Positions 33,197 to 42,434 are shown, counted from the stretch's first letter. The stretch is 64,000 bases of DNA from Marivita cryptomonadis (GCF_002115725.1 NZ_JFKD01000006.1:168773-232772); one strand, 5' to 3'. Program-made: numbers and translations. Notes: generated by a model from the sequence alone, not told the origin.

Positions 33197-35047
33197 ATGG
33201 AAAACGAATTTGAACTAGCGCTTGCTGAAACTTTCGCATCGCTTACATCCATTGCAGGGTTTGGAGGACTGACACTTCCGACATCCGACGCAGACTTTTT
33301 ACAATTGACGGTTGGTGAATTCCTTGACTTGCTAGGGTTTGCCGAAGAGGCGCTGCGCGCAAACCAGCCGCAGATCATAGCGTTGCTAAGCAACCCGATG
33401 TTCACAGCTGATCTGGATGCCGAAACCCGCGCATTCTTACAGGATTGGGCCGCTGGCGACTATAGTTTCATCACGTCCGCCCTTGACGAAGCCCGCGCAG
33501 AACTGTCCGGAGTGCCGCGCGAAACGCTTCTGATCAATGTTGAGGGTCTTGATGGCGACGGTGGTACTTTGGAAGACGATTTCCAATTGGCCTTTGCTGA
33601 GGCTGAAGCCAATCTGGCGAACCTGTTGTGGAACGATTTCAACGGTCTCTTCACGTCGCCCACCTTTACCGTTGATCCCGATACCGGGAGCTGGTTTGTC
33701 CCCGGCGCGGCGTTCTCGGGCGGGACTCTGTTGGAGCTTTGGACCCTCGTGGGTGAGGCTGCCAGCCAAGCGATGCTCTCTTATTTCAACTCACAAAACA
33801 CCCTGGTGAACAGCCTCTTCAGCAACGGCATCACCGCGGTCGAATTGGCGCAGGCCGAAGCTGCAGCGCAGTCTGCGGCTGCTGATGCGTTCGAGGCATT
33901 GCAGGGCTTCGGCACCACCTTGACCACGTCAGATGACGTCGACCTGACCGCTTTCGAAGCGCTGGCACTGGCGCAGTACCAGACCATCATCGGCGCAGTG
34001 ACGACCATTCTGCCGGGAGTCGCATCCGCACTGACTGATCTAATTGTCGGGTCGCGCAACTCGGCCCCGACCTTCGTTGTCAATCTTGAGGGCAATGTGG
34101 AGGGTTCGGCCGAAGGCGATTGGTTCTATCTCAACGATCTGGCCAATACCTTTGATGGCGGGTTGGGTCAGGATATCCTGTTCGGCTTTGGCGGCAATGA
34201 CCGCTTCACCGGCGGTGCGGATGACGACACTTTGTTTGGTGGCGACGGGGCGGGCGACACAGCGGTCTATAGCGGCCCGCAGGCGCGCTACACTGTCCAG
34301 ATCGAACGCGATGGGGTCAACGTGATTGACCGCTCGGGCGCAGAGGGCACCGATCAGTTGAGCGAGATTGAAACCCTGTCCTTCGGCGACAACAGTGCTT
34401 TCAACCTCGCAGATCAAGTAGGGATCGCATCGCTCAGCGCTGAAGAGATCGCCACCTTTGTTGAACTCTACATCGCGTACTTCAACCGCGCGCCTGACGC
34501 TGAGGGTCTTAATTTCTGGGGCTCGGCCTTTGCCAATGGGTATTCGCTCGAAACGATTGCAACGTTGTTCCTCGGCCAGAGCGAAACCCAACAAACCTAT
34601 CCCGATACGCTCAGCAATCTCGATTTCGCAACGCAGGTCTACAACAACGTGCTGGGTCGGGACCCTGATCAGGGCGGCCTCGAGTTCTGGGTGAATTTGC
34701 TCGACGGTGGTGGTGTGACACGGGACCAGTTCATTCTCGAAGCTCTGCGCGGGGCAAAAGTGACCGCGCCAGAGGGATCGACACCAGAGGAGATTGCCCT
34801 GCGATTGGGAGACGTCCAATACTTGGCCGACAAAACGGATATCGGTACTTATTTCGCGGTGATCCGGGGACTTTCCGACTTGAACGAAGCTGACTCGGTG
34901 ATGGATCTCTTCATCCGGGGCGACCAAAGTTCGATCAACGATGCGTTCGAAGCAACCAACACGATCTACAACGCAGCCCTTGCGGCGGATGGGGGTGACT
35001 TCCTGATCCAGCTTGTGGGCATCGTGGACGATCCTTTCGCGATCTGA
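33197..35047 (+). CDS. Large acidic RTX/DUF4214 protein, probable type I secretion substrate
   Basis: A 616-residue very acidic protein without an N-terminal signal. Residues 1-290 are helical and unassigned. Residues 320-354 hold glycine/aspartate-rich calcium repeats (GGLGQDILF, GGNDRF, GGADDDTLF, GGDGAGDTA). Residues ~415-530 contain DUF4214 repeats (YFNRAPDAEGLNFW, VLGRDPDQGGLEFW). DUF4214 and RTX repeats occur in type I-secreted surface or matrix proteins. No TolC/HlyBD genes are near. The first 300 bp are visibly less GC-rich than the flanks. The ribosome site is weak, so the start is approximate. Confidence 0.8.
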   Translation: MENEFELALAETFASLTSIAGFGGLTLPTSDADFLQLTVGEFLDLLGFAEEALRANQPQIIALLSNPMFTADLDAETRAFLQDWAAGDYSFITSALDEARAELSGVPRETLLINVEGLDGDGGTLEDDFQLAFAEAEANLANLLWNDFNGLFTSPTFTVDPDTGSWFVPGAAFSGGTLLELWTLVGEAASQAMLSYFNSQNTLVNSLFSNGITAVELAQAEAAAQSAAADAFEALQGFGTTLTTSDDVDLTAFEALALAQYQTIIGAVTTILPGVASALTDLIVGSRNSAPTFVVNLEGNVEGSAEGDWFYLNDLANTFDGGLGQDILFGFGGNDRFTGGADDDTLFGGDGAGDTAVYSGPQARYTVQIERDGVNVIDRSGAEGTDQLSEIETLSFGDNSAFNLADQVGIASLSAEEIATFVELYIAYFNRAPDAEGLNFWGSAFANGYSLETIATLFLGQSETQQTYPDTLSNLDFATQVYNNVLGRDPDQGGLEFWVNLLDGGGVTRDQFILEALRGAKVTAPEGSTPEEIALRLGDVQYLADKTDIGTYFAVIRGLSDLNEADSVMDLFIRGDQSSINDAFEATNTIYNAALAADGGDFLIQLVGIVDDPFAI

Positions 35048-35070
35048 TCCATCCTTTCCAACCTCTGCGA

Positions 35071-35105
35071 CAGCGCGCCCCTAGACGGGCGCGCTGTTCG
35101 TTTTA
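35071..35105 (+). terminator. Terminator of the RTX/DUF4214 gene
   Basis: Perfect 10-bp stem CAGCGCGCCC/GGGCGCGCTG with a 6-nt loop, then TTCGTTTT. It starts 24 bp after the stop codon. Confidence 0.85.
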
Positions 35106-35142
35106 GCTCCCTCACAAAGTAACGACGACGAGGCAGAGCTAA

Positions 35143-36066
35143 ATGAAGATCGCGATCATCGGGTCTGGAATGTCCGGTCTCGCCTGCGCGACCCGGTTGT
35201 CTAAGGCTGGCTTGGCACCAACCTTGTTCGACAAGGGCAGGGGCATCGGCGGTCGCATGGCGACGCGTCGTGCCGAGGGTGGATATCAGTTCGACCATGG
35301 CGCACAGATGATCCCTGCCAAGGACGCGACTTTCCGGTCCGTACTCAATGCGGCCAGAAGTGCGGGTCATGTTGCTGAGTGGCACACGGGCGAGAGTGAG
35401 GGGCACATGGTCGGCACGCCCGGCATGACGGCGCTCTCCAAGTACCTCGCCCACGGTCTCGACCTGCATCAGCAAACCGAGATCACATCGGTGACACAGA
35501 CCGACGCCGGGTGGGAGCTGACCGCAGACAAACCGCTTGGGACCTTCGATCGTGTCGTCTGCACAGCACCGGTCCCTCAGGCGATCAAACTGGTGGGGAC
35601 TGCCCTAAGCTGTGCTCTTGACCAAGTGGCCTATGTGCCAAGCCTGACGCTCATGGTCGCGCTCAACCGCTCCATTGACGCGCCCGATACACAGACCAAC
35701 CCAACCGACGCTCTTGCATGGATCGCCCATGACAGCGCCAAACCGGGCCGTTCGACGCAAAATTGCTGGGTCGCGCAGGCCAGCGCCGCTTGGAGCGCAA
35801 CTCATCTGGAGCTGACCAAAGACGAAATTGCGACGCTGATGCTCGACCTCTTCCTGACGCATCATGCCCTGGATGCGACCGACGTCGCTTATGCCACCGC
35901 GCACCGCTGGCGCTATGCGCTGGTCACCCAACCGCTTGGCCAACCCTTTGTCATGTCCTCCGACGAGACGCTCTATGCCGGTGGTGACTGGTGTCTTGGC
36001 CCCCATATCGAACACGCATGGCAAAGCGGCACCGCCATTGCCGAGGACATCCTGCGCGCCGCATGA
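35143..36066 (+). CDS. Renalase-like FAD/NAD(P)-dependent oxidoreductase
   Basis: A 307-residue soluble flavoprotein. The FAD Rossmann motif IGSGMSGLACA is at residues 6-16; FDKGRGIGGRMATRR follows with the Arg contact; the C-terminal FAD-closing motif is LYAGGDWCLGPHIEHAWQSG. The layout matches renalase-like members of the amine-oxidase group, which oxidise isomeric dihydronicotinamides. It is first in a four-gene run; its stop overlaps the next start by 4 bp. Confidence 0.85.
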   Translation: MKIAIIGSGMSGLACATRLSKAGLAPTLFDKGRGIGGRMATRRAEGGYQFDHGAQMIPAKDATFRSVLNAARSAGHVAEWHTGESEGHMVGTPGMTALSKYLAHGLDLHQQTEITSVTQTDAGWELTADKPLGTFDRVVCTAPVPQAIKLVGTALSCALDQVAYVPSLTLMVALNRSIDAPDTQTNPTDALAWIAHDSAKPGRSTQNCWVAQASAAWSATHLELTKDEIATLMLDLFLTHHALDATDVAYATAHRWRYALVTQPLGQPFVMSSDETLYAGGDWCLGPHIEHAWQSGTAIAEDILRAA

Positions 36067-36902
36067 CTTTGAATGATCCCCGCATCAAACGGCTGATCAC
36101 GCTGATCCAAGCCGCGCTGACCCCGCCTTCGGGTAAGGGGCGTATCATACTTGCCCTGACGATGGGTGCGTTCTGTCACCTGATCTTTGCCATCGCGGTG
36201 CTGTCGATGATCGTCGCCATGTTCTTTGGCATGAGCGAAAGCTTCGGTACTGTCCCGTGGCCGTGGGCGATCCTCGCCAATGCCGCACTGATCGTACAAT
36301 TCCCGCTTCTGCACTCGTTCCTACTTTCGAAACGAGGCACCGGTATCGTGTCACGGCTGATCCCCGGCCCGCATGGTCCAACACTTTCAACCACTACCTA
36401 CGCCATCATCGCCTCGCTGCAACTGGCCGCTCTGTTTCTGCTTTGGACACCCAGCGGCATCATCTGGTATCGCGCCGAAGGGACGGCATTTGTCCTGATC
36501 TGCGCCGCTTACGCCGCAACTTGGCTCTTGCTGCTCAAAGCCAGCTTCGACGCGGGCGCAGAGGTGCAATCCGGTGCGCTGGGCTGGATGTCGCTGTTGG
36601 GAAAAATCAAACCGGTGTTCCCGGACATGCCGACCCAAGGCCTGTTCCGCCTGATCCGCCAACCGATCTACGTGGCCTTCGCCTTGACCCTGTGGGCGGT
36701 GCCGGTGTGGACGCCCGACCAGCTGGCCCTCGCGATCAGCTACACCGCCTATTGCCTGTTTGCCCCGCGGCTCAAGGAAAAACGGTTCGAACAACGCTAC
36801 GGGGTCGCATTTGATCGCTATCGGGCCAACGTGCCCTATGTCGTCCCGAAACTCACCACCAAGGAGCGGAAAGATGGCGCAAACCCAGCGCAACAACCTT
36901 GA
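36063..36902 (+). CDS. ICMT/PEMT-like membrane methyltransferase
   Basis: A 279-residue protein with about six transmembrane helices. The catalytic-type C-terminal signature of the isoprenylcysteine carboxyl methyltransferase group is present in LIRQPIYVAFALTLWAVP and FAPRLKEKRFEQRYGVAFDRYRANVPYVVP (RhPxY-like and EE..L..-F-Y-Y pattern). Such enzymes methylate lipidic or isoprenoid acceptors using SAM. It starts on an ATGA overlap and its 3' end overlaps the UbiG-like start by 29 bp. The substrate is unknown; NnrU-like alternatives are less likely. Confidence 0.75.
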   Translation: MTLNDPRIKRLITLIQAALTPPSGKGRIILALTMGAFCHLIFAIAVLSMIVAMFFGMSESFGTVPWPWAILANAALIVQFPLLHSFLLSKRGTGIVSRLIPGPHGPTLSTTTYAIIASLQLAALFLLWTPSGIIWYRAEGTAFVLICAAYAATWLLLLKASFDAGAEVQSGALGWMSLLGKIKPVFPDMPTQGLFRLIRQPIYVAFALTLWAVPVWTPDQLALAISYTAYCLFAPRLKEKRFEQRYGVAFDRYRANVPYVVPKLTTKERKDGANPAQQP

Positions 36903-37596
36903 TATTTACGACGATGTGGCCGACCGCTGGTGGTCAGACGACATCCGCTGGGTCCGCACGCTCAAGAACATGGTGCCGGGTCGTCTGAGCTGGTTCGACA
37001 AGCAGTTCGACTGGCCGGGCAAAGATGTGCTTGATCTGGGCTGTGCGGGCGGCTTCATGGCCGAGGCACTGGATGATCGAGGCGCAAAGGTCACCGGGAT
37101 CGACCCCGCAGCCGAAGCCGTTGCCGCAGCCCGCGCCCATGCGCAGGCCGAAGGCAAATCGATCCGCTATGACGTCGGCGTGGGCGAGGCGCTGCCCTAT
37201 GCCGATGCCAGCTTTGACGCTGTGGTCTGCGTTGATGTGCTGGAACACGTCCAAAGCCTTCCCAAGGTGCTCTCGGAAACGGCGCGCGTGTTGCGTCCGG
37301 GTGGGTGTTTCCTGTTCGACACGATCAACCGCAACCCAATTGCGCGCTTGGCCACAATCACCATGGCAGAGGACGTGCTCAAGCTGCTGCCCAAGGGCAC
37401 CCATGACCCAGAGATGTTCATCAAACCGTCCGAGCTGCGCATCGAACTGGAAACGGCCGGATTTGCCGTAGGCCAAATGGTCGGCCTCGGGCCACGCGGA
37501 ATCAATGGCCGCGGAGATTTCACCTTCGGGCGCGTGCCTGGCACGATGATCATCTACATGGGCACGGCCCTGAAGACCGACCAGACAGGAGACTGA
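36874..37596 (+). CDS. UbiG-like SAM-dependent methyltransferase
   Basis: A 240-residue class I methyltransferase. DVLDLGCAGGFMAEAL is SAM motif I and VVCVDVLEHV motif II. The stretch DTINRNP with LLPKGTHDPEMFIKPSEL is diagnostic of the UbiG O-methyltransferase family. The expected N-terminal UbiG segment is modified (ADRWWSDDIRWVRTLK instead of the usual Trp-Trp-Asp-Pro pattern), so it may be a paralogue rather than the ubiquinone-pathway enzyme. The start has an ideal AAGGAG site inside the upstream gene. Confidence 0.82.
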   Translation: MAQTQRNNLDIYDDVADRWWSDDIRWVRTLKNMVPGRLSWFDKQFDWPGKDVLDLGCAGGFMAEALDDRGAKVTGIDPAAEAVAAARAHAQAEGKSIRYDVGVGEALPYADASFDAVVCVDVLEHVQSLPKVLSETARVLRPGGCFLFDTINRNPIARLATITMAEDVLKLLPKGTHDPEMFIKPSELRIELETAGFAVGQMVGLGPRGINGRGDFTFGRVPGTMIIYMGTALKTDQTGD

Positions 37597-37597
37597 T

Positions 37598-37990
37598 ATG
37601 ATCACCCTTGCCTTGCTCTCGACCGCGCTCCTTTTCGGCGGCATGGTTCTCTACTCCTTCGGCTTCGCGGCGTTTCTGTTTACCGCCCTCCCGGCCGAGA
37701 CCGCTGGCCCGACCATCCGCCGCGCCTTTCCGCATTTCTATCTCTTCGTGATAGGTGGGGCAGGGCTGTCGGCTGTGTTCCTCGTACTGTCCGACCCGCT
37801 GGGTGCCGCGATCATGGCTGCCATTGCGCTTGCCACTATTCCCACGCGCCAAATCCTGATGCCCGCCATCAACGCGGCCACTGATGCGGGCAACAAACGC
37901 CGATTTGGGATGTTGCATGGCTTGTCGGTTGTGATCACTTTGATCCACATTGTTGCCGCAGCTTACGTGTTGCACCGCTTTATCGGTTGA
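37598..37990 (+). CDS. DUF4149-like small membrane protein
   Basis: A 130-residue protein with four predicted helices. Features are ALLFGGMVLYSFGFAAFLFTALPAE at the start, AFPHFYLFVIGGAGLSAVF, PTRQILMPAINAATDAGNKRRFGMLHGLSVVITL. The Arg..Leu-Met-Pro.Ile-Asn and RF..LH pattern resembles DUF4149/TMEM205-like proteins. It starts one base after the UbiG-like stop. Function unknown. Confidence 0.65.
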   Translation: MITLALLSTALLFGGMVLYSFGFAAFLFTALPAETAGPTIRRAFPHFYLFVIGGAGLSAVFLVLSDPLGAAIMAAIALATIPTRQILMPAINAATDAGNKRRFGMLHGLSVVITLIHIVAAAYVLHRFIG

Positions 37991-38093
37991 CTTGCTGCGC
38001 CTAAGGCCCCATGTGCACTGCATCGCCGCGCAGCCGCGTGAGCTTGCCGCGCCCGTCATCTTGGGCGCACCGGCGATACGCAATTCAGTTCCC

Positions 38094-38147
38094 CATCACG
38101 CAGGGTCCCTGACGCAGAACCAGACGGTTCGGGACGGTCCCGTGATG
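38094..38147 (+). other. Strongly foldable element upstream of the DEAD-box helicase gene
   Basis: Three nested helices: CATCACG (38094-38100) with CGTGATG (38141-38147); GTCCC (38105-38109) with GGGAC (38131-38135); GAACC (38117-38121) with GGTTC (38126-38130), loop AGAC. The 3' arms are nearly continuous. There is no T tract after it. It may be a 5' leader structure of the helicase mRNA, or less likely the end of the preceding operon. Confidence 0.45.
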
Positions 38148-38238
38148 TCTTAAGGTCCTGCGACACCCTCGTTTGCCGCGATGATGCGGCACTATACCCT
38201 CCGTGTGCGCAATCGCATGCGGTCGCAAAGGATACCTT

Positions 38239-39507
38239 TTGTCTGATTTTGACACTCTGGGCCTCAAGCCCGTTCTTCTCGCCGCTCTCAAAGACGCAGG
38301 CCTCACCTCTCCAACCCCGATTCAGGACAAAGCGATTCCGCTGGCGATGGCGGGCAACGACGTTCTGGGCCTCGCCCAGACCGGCACCGGCAAGACAATG
38401 GCTTTCGGCATCCCGCTCGTTAGCCACCTGATGGATATGCCCGAACGCCCCGCCGCGAAAACCGCGAAATCTCTGATCCTCGCGCCGACCCGCGAACTGG
38501 TGAACCAGATCGCCGAAGCGCTGCGCACCCTGACCAAGAAAACCCACCTCAAGGTGAATGTCGTTGTCGGTGGCCAATCCATCAACAAGCAAATCCACCA
38601 CCTGCTCAAAGGCACCGACATCCTTGTCGCCACACCGGGTCGCCTGATCGACCTGATGGATCGCAAGGCCGTCGATCTGCGCACCGTGAAGCATCTTGTG
38701 CTGGACGAGGCCGACCAGATGCTCGACATGGGCTTTATCCATGCGCTGCGCCGGATCGCGCCGAAACTCGGCACGCCGCGCCAGACCATGTTGTTCTCGG
38801 CCACGATGCCGAAACAGATGGAAGATCTGAGCAAAGCCTACCTCACCAACCCGCAACGCGTGCAGGTTGCCCCTCCGGGCAAAGCCGCCGACAAGGTCAC
38901 CCAATCGGTGCATCACCTGTCCGGCAAAGGCGAAAAGCCCGGCAAGCTGCGCGAAATCCTGTCGCGTGACATGGATGCGCTCACACTTGTGTTCTCGCGC
39001 ACCAAACACGGTGCTGAAAAGCTGATGAAGGGTCTCGTGGCTGATGGCTACAACGCCGCGTCCATCCACGGCAACAAGAGCCAGGGCCAGCGCGACCGCG
39101 CTATCAAGGCATTCCGTGACGGCGATATCAAGGTGCTGGTGGCCACCGATGTGGCAGCGCGCGGGATTGACATTCCGGGCGTGGCCTATGTCATCAACTA
39201 CGATCTGCCGGACGTGCCGGACAACTATGTCCACCGCATCGGCCGCACCGCGCGTGCGGGCCGCGAAGGCGAAGCGATTGCTTTCTGCGCCCCGGATGAG
39301 GCGGATCTGCTGCGCCAGATCGAAAAGCTGATGAAGATTGACGTTCCTGTCGCCAGTGGGTCTGCGCCGAAAGATCCTGTTGCCCGCAAGCCGCAAACAC
39401 GCGGTCAGGGCCGTGGTGGCAAAGGTGGCCAGGGCCGCCCTGCCGGTGCCGCGGCAAAGCCGAACGGGAATCGCCGCCGCCGCAACCGGTCAAGCAAAGC
39501 CGCCTGA
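38239..39507 (+). CDS. DEAD-box ATP-dependent RNA helicase (RhlE-like)
   Basis: A 422-residue RNA helicase. Motifs: Q motif PTPIQDKAIP, I AQTGTGKT, Ia PTRELVNQ, Ib TPGRL, II LDEADQML, III SATMP, IV LVFSRTK, V ATDVAARGIDIP, VI HRIGRTARAGREG. The tail (last ~45 residues) is basic and Gly-rich, suited to RNA contact. The start is probably the TTG at 38239 (SDFDTLGL...), six bases after AAGGA; a GTG at 38203 is in frame but poorly placed. Family members act in ribosome assembly and cold adaptation. The long structured leader would fit regulation by temperature. Confidence 0.93.
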   Translation: MSDFDTLGLKPVLLAALKDAGLTSPTPIQDKAIPLAMAGNDVLGLAQTGTGKTMAFGIPLVSHLMDMPERPAAKTAKSLILAPTRELVNQIAEALRTLTKKTHLKVNVVVGGQSINKQIHHLLKGTDILVATPGRLIDLMDRKAVDLRTVKHLVLDEADQMLDMGFIHALRRIAPKLGTPRQTMLFSATMPKQMEDLSKAYLTNPQRVQVAPPGKAADKVTQSVHHLSGKGEKPGKLREILSRDMDALTLVFSRTKHGAEKLMKGLVADGYNAASIHGNKSQGQRDRAIKAFRDGDIKVLVATDVAARGIDIPGVAYVINYDLPDVPDNYVHRIGRTARAGREGEAIAFCAPDEADLLRQIEKLMKIDVPVASGSAPKDPVARKPQTRGQGRGGKGGQGRPAGAAAKPNGNRRRRNRSSKAA

Positions 39508-39556
39508 TCGCGGAACGCCCATAGGTTTCTTTGGGCTTCAAATACCTCAGGGGGGT

Positions 39557-39579
39557 GTGGGGGGACAGCGTCCCCCCAC
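39557..39579 (+). terminator. First of twin hairpins after the DEAD-box gene
   Basis: Perfect 10-bp stem GTGGGGGGAC/GTCCCCCCAC with loop AGC, 49 bp after the stop. There is no T tract, so termination is less certain than the folding. This kind of G/C hairpin is frequent between genes in Rhodobacteraceae. Confidence 0.5.
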
Positions 39580-39581
39580 CT

Positions 39582-39606
39582 GTCGGAGCGGCCCCGCCGC
39601 TCCGAC
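39582..39606 (+). repeat. Second of twin hairpins after the DEAD-box gene
   Basis: Perfect 11-bp stem GTCGGAGCGGC/GCCGCTCCGAC with loop CCC, two bases after the first hairpin. The pair probably is a dispersed intergenic repeat unit acting as transcript end. Confidence 0.5.
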
Positions 39607-39711
39607 CCCAATTCGCAAAACTGTGCGCGATTTCCCCTAAGTCAACTCTCCCGTCTGGCGGTGATGATCCTATGTTAAGGCGAAAGCCGCCGACAGATGG
39701 AGCACGCCGCG

Positions 39712-40173
39712 ATGCAACTCAGGATCAATGGAACCCTGCACGAGGTCGATGTCGAAGACGACATGCCACTTCTCTGGGTCTTGCGCGATGAACTCGGCCT
39801 GACCGGCACCAAGTTCGGTTGCGGCATCGCGCAATGCGGGGCCTGTACCGTACATCTCGACGGCGTGGCCGTACGGTCTTGCCAGACTTGGGCGATCGAC
39901 GCAGAGGGTGCGGACATCCGCACCATAGAAGGTCTTGGCACTCCCGACGCGCTGCACGCCGTGCAAGAGGCGTGGCTGACCGAACAGGTCGCGCAATGTG
40001 GCTACTGTCAGTCCGGCCAGATCATGCAGGCGGCCTCGCTTCTGGCTGAAAATCCGCAACCGACCGATCAAGAAATCGACGACGTCATGTCCGGCAATCT
40101 CTGCCGCTGCGGCACCTATCCCCGCATCCGTGCCGCTGTGAAACGCGCCGCCAATCTGATGCAGGAGGGCTGA
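39712..40173 (+). CDS. (2Fe-2S) subunit of an IorA/CoxS-type molybdenum hydroxylase
   Basis: A 153-residue electron-transfer subunit of the xanthine-oxidase family. The plant-type [2Fe-2S] site is [16 protein letters not shown] plus a later Cys; the second helical [2Fe-2S] domain is [11 protein letters not shown] and NLCRCGTY. The ATG at 39712 has a GGAG site. It is 2 bp upstream of the molybdopterin subunit; the FAD subunit usual in xanthine dehydrogenase is absent, as in isoquinoline 1-oxidoreductase-type enzymes. Confidence 0.93.
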   Translation: MQLRINGTLHEVDVEDDMPLLWVLRDELGLTGTKFGCGIAQCGACTVHLDGVAVRSCQTWAIDAEGADIRTIEGLGTPDALHAVQEAWLTEQVAQCGYCQSGQIMQAASLLAENPQPTDQEIDDVMSGNLCRCGTYPRIRAAVKRAANLMQEG

Positions 40174-40175
40174 TC

Positions 40176-42422
40176 ATGGGACGCCTGAAAACCATCGCCC
40201 GTCGAACCTTTCTGATTGGCTCTGCTGCCGTTGTCGGCGGTGTCGCATTCGGCGTCTACACGGTACGCAAACCGCATGAGAACCCGCTGACGGCTGATGC
40301 CGGTGAGGCGGTTCTGACGCCATACGTCAAGATTGCTGCTGACGGCATCACCCTCATCACCCCCCGCGCGGATTCGGGGCAGGGGGTCTACCACGTGCAG
40401 GCCGCGCTGATTGCCGAGGAGCTGGATGTGGACCTCGAGCAAATCAAAACAGATCCCGGCCCACCCAGCCCCGCCTACTGGAACACCGCTCTGGCGTCTG
40501 AAGCGTCCGAATTCATCGTGCCCGCTGCTGGCATGATGCAGGACATGGCCGAAGGTGCGGTGAACTCTGTGATGAAGGTGATCGGCCTCCAGATCACCGG
40601 TGGATCGACCAGCGTGCCGGACCAGTTCGAAAAACTGCGTCTGGCAGGGGCGTCGGCGCGCGAGACGATCAAGGTATTGGTGGCGGCACGTGAAGGCGTG
40701 GCAGTCGCGGACCTCACAACCGCCTCCGGCAACGTGATTTTACCAGATGGTCAAAAAATCCCCTACACCGATCTCGCCGCCGATTTGGACGGAGCCGAGG
40801 TCGTGCAGGATGTTCCCCTGCGTGATCCGTCGCAATGGCGATACATCGGCAAGCCGATGCAGCGGATCGACATGCTGGCGAAAAGCACCGGTACACAGGA
40901 TTACGGCATCGACGCTTCGGTCGATGGCATGGTCCACGCAACGGTCCTGATGAACCCCGCACAGGGGGGCGGCATGGCGGAGTATGACGCGTCCGAAGCG
41001 CTTGCAATGCGCGGGGTGCAGGCTGTGGTCCCGATCACGGGCGGCCTTGGCATTGTCGCCGATAACACGTGGCGTGCGTTCCGCGCCTCGCAGGCGATCA
41101 GTGTCACTTGGGAAGACCCAAGCTTCCCGCTCGACCAAGCCGACCATTGGTCCGCACTCGAAGCCGCGTTCACCCCCGACGCGCAGGACAGTCAGAAACG
41201 CAATGATGGCGATGTGGATAGCGCCCTCAGCGATGGGGAGATCCTCACCGCCGACTACCGCGCGCCGTATCTGGCCCATGCGCCGCTGGAGCCGATCAAC
41301 GCCATTGTCCGCGTTGAAGATGACCGCGCCGAGGTCTGGACCGGCACACAAATCCCGCGCTTCATTCAGGCAAATGTCAGCCGTATCACCGGTATTCCCG
41401 CCGACAATGTCACCGTGCATGCCCTGATGATGGGTGGCAGCTTTGGCCACCGTCTTGAGGACGAAGTTGTCAAACAGGCGACCGAGATCGCGATGCAGAT
41501 GAAGGGTTCGCCGGTCAAGCTGACCCTTTCGCGCGAAGAGGATATGATCCACGATTTCCCCCGCCAAATCGCAATGGCACGGATGCAGGGTAAGGTGGCG
41601 AACGGACAGGTTGAAGCACTGGATTTGGGTATCGCCATGCCCTCGGTCATGGCCTCGCAGCTCAGCCGCCAGAACCAGTCCGCGCCCGGACCGGACAGCC
41701 AGATCGTTGCGGGCGCGTGGGAGCAGCCCTTTGCCATCCCGCACCAGCGCGTCACTGGCTACCGCGCGCAGCAACTAGCCCCGATCAGTTCATGGCGGTC
41801 GGTTGGCGCATCCACCAACGGTTTCTTCTATAACGCCGCTTTAGATGAATTGATCGAAGCGGCGGGGGCTGATCCTCTCGAAGAACGTCTGCGCCTGTGC
41901 AGCGACCCGCTCGCCCGGCAGACATTGGAGGCGGTGGCCGAGATGTCGGGCTGGTCCGGTGTCGGTGGCATCACAGTCGGATCCAATACGGGGCGCGGCG
42001 TGGCGCTGACCAAATCCTTTGGCGTGCAGTGCGCACAGGTGATCGAGGTCACAGACACAGGCAGCGGCATCCGTATCGACAATGTCTGGGTCGCTGCAGA
42101 GGTGGGTCGCGTGGTCGATCCGGTGAATTTCGAGAACCTCGTGCAGGGCGGCGTGATCTATGCGCTGGGTCACGCCATGAATTCCGAGATTACCTATGCG
42201 GATGGCGTGGCCGAACAATCGAATTTCGACCTGAACCCCGGCATGCGGTTGTATCAGTGTCCCAATATCTTTGTGCGTGGGTTGGAAAACGGCGACCACG
42301 TTTTGGGGATCGGGGAACCACCTGTGCCCCCTGCCGCGCCTGCTTTGGCGGGGGCGATCTGGGCGGCGACAGGCACGCGACTGCGCGAGATGCCGTTCAG
42401 CAAGAGTGTTGATTTCGTCTGA
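40176..42422 (+). CDS. IorB-type molybdopterin-binding subunit, Tat-exported
   Basis: A 748-residue catalytic subunit. An N-terminal twin-arginine signal (ARRTFLIGSA, residues 8-17) directs it, with the 2Fe-2S partner, to the periplasm. It has the two-part IorB layout; MMGGSFGHRLEDEVVKQA and GEPPVPPAAPALAGAIWAAT (molybdenum-site Glu region) are recognisable. Such enzymes hydroxylate N-heterocycles or oxidise aldehydes, passing electrons to cytochrome c. No XdhC-type maturation gene is next to it. Substrate not inferable. Confidence 0.9.
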   Translation: MGRLKTIARRTFLIGSAAVVGGVAFGVYTVRKPHENPLTADAGEAVLTPYVKIAADGITLITPRADSGQGVYHVQAALIAEELDVDLEQIKTDPGPPSPAYWNTALASEASEFIVPAAGMMQDMAEGAVNSVMKVIGLQITGGSTSVPDQFEKLRLAGASARETIKVLVAAREGVAVADLTTASGNVILPDGQKIPYTDLAADLDGAEVVQDVPLRDPSQWRYIGKPMQRIDMLAKSTGTQDYGIDASVDGMVHATVLMNPAQGGGMAEYDASEALAMRGVQAVVPITGGLGIVADNTWRAFRASQAISVTWEDPSFPLDQADHWSALEAAFTPDAQDSQKRNDGDVDSALSDGEILTADYRAPYLAHAPLEPINAIVRVEDDRAEVWTGTQIPRFIQANVSRITGIPADNVTVHALMMGGSFGHRLEDEVVKQATEIAMQMKGSPVKLTLSREEDMIHDFPRQIAMARMQGKVANGQVEALDLGIAMPSVMASQLSRQNQSAPGPDSQIVAGAWEQPFAIPHQRVTGYRAQQLAPISSWRSVGASTNGFFYNAALDELIEAAGADPLEERLRLCSDPLARQTLEAVAEMSGWSGVGGITVGSNTGRGVALTKSFGVQCAQVIEVTDTGSGIRIDNVWVAAEVGRVVDPVNFENLVQGGVIYALGHAMNSEITYADGVAEQSNFDLNPGMRLYQCPNIFVRGLENGDHVLGIGEPPVPPAAPALAGAIWAATGTRLREMPFSKSVDFV

Positions 42423-42434
42423 GGTAAGGTAAAT

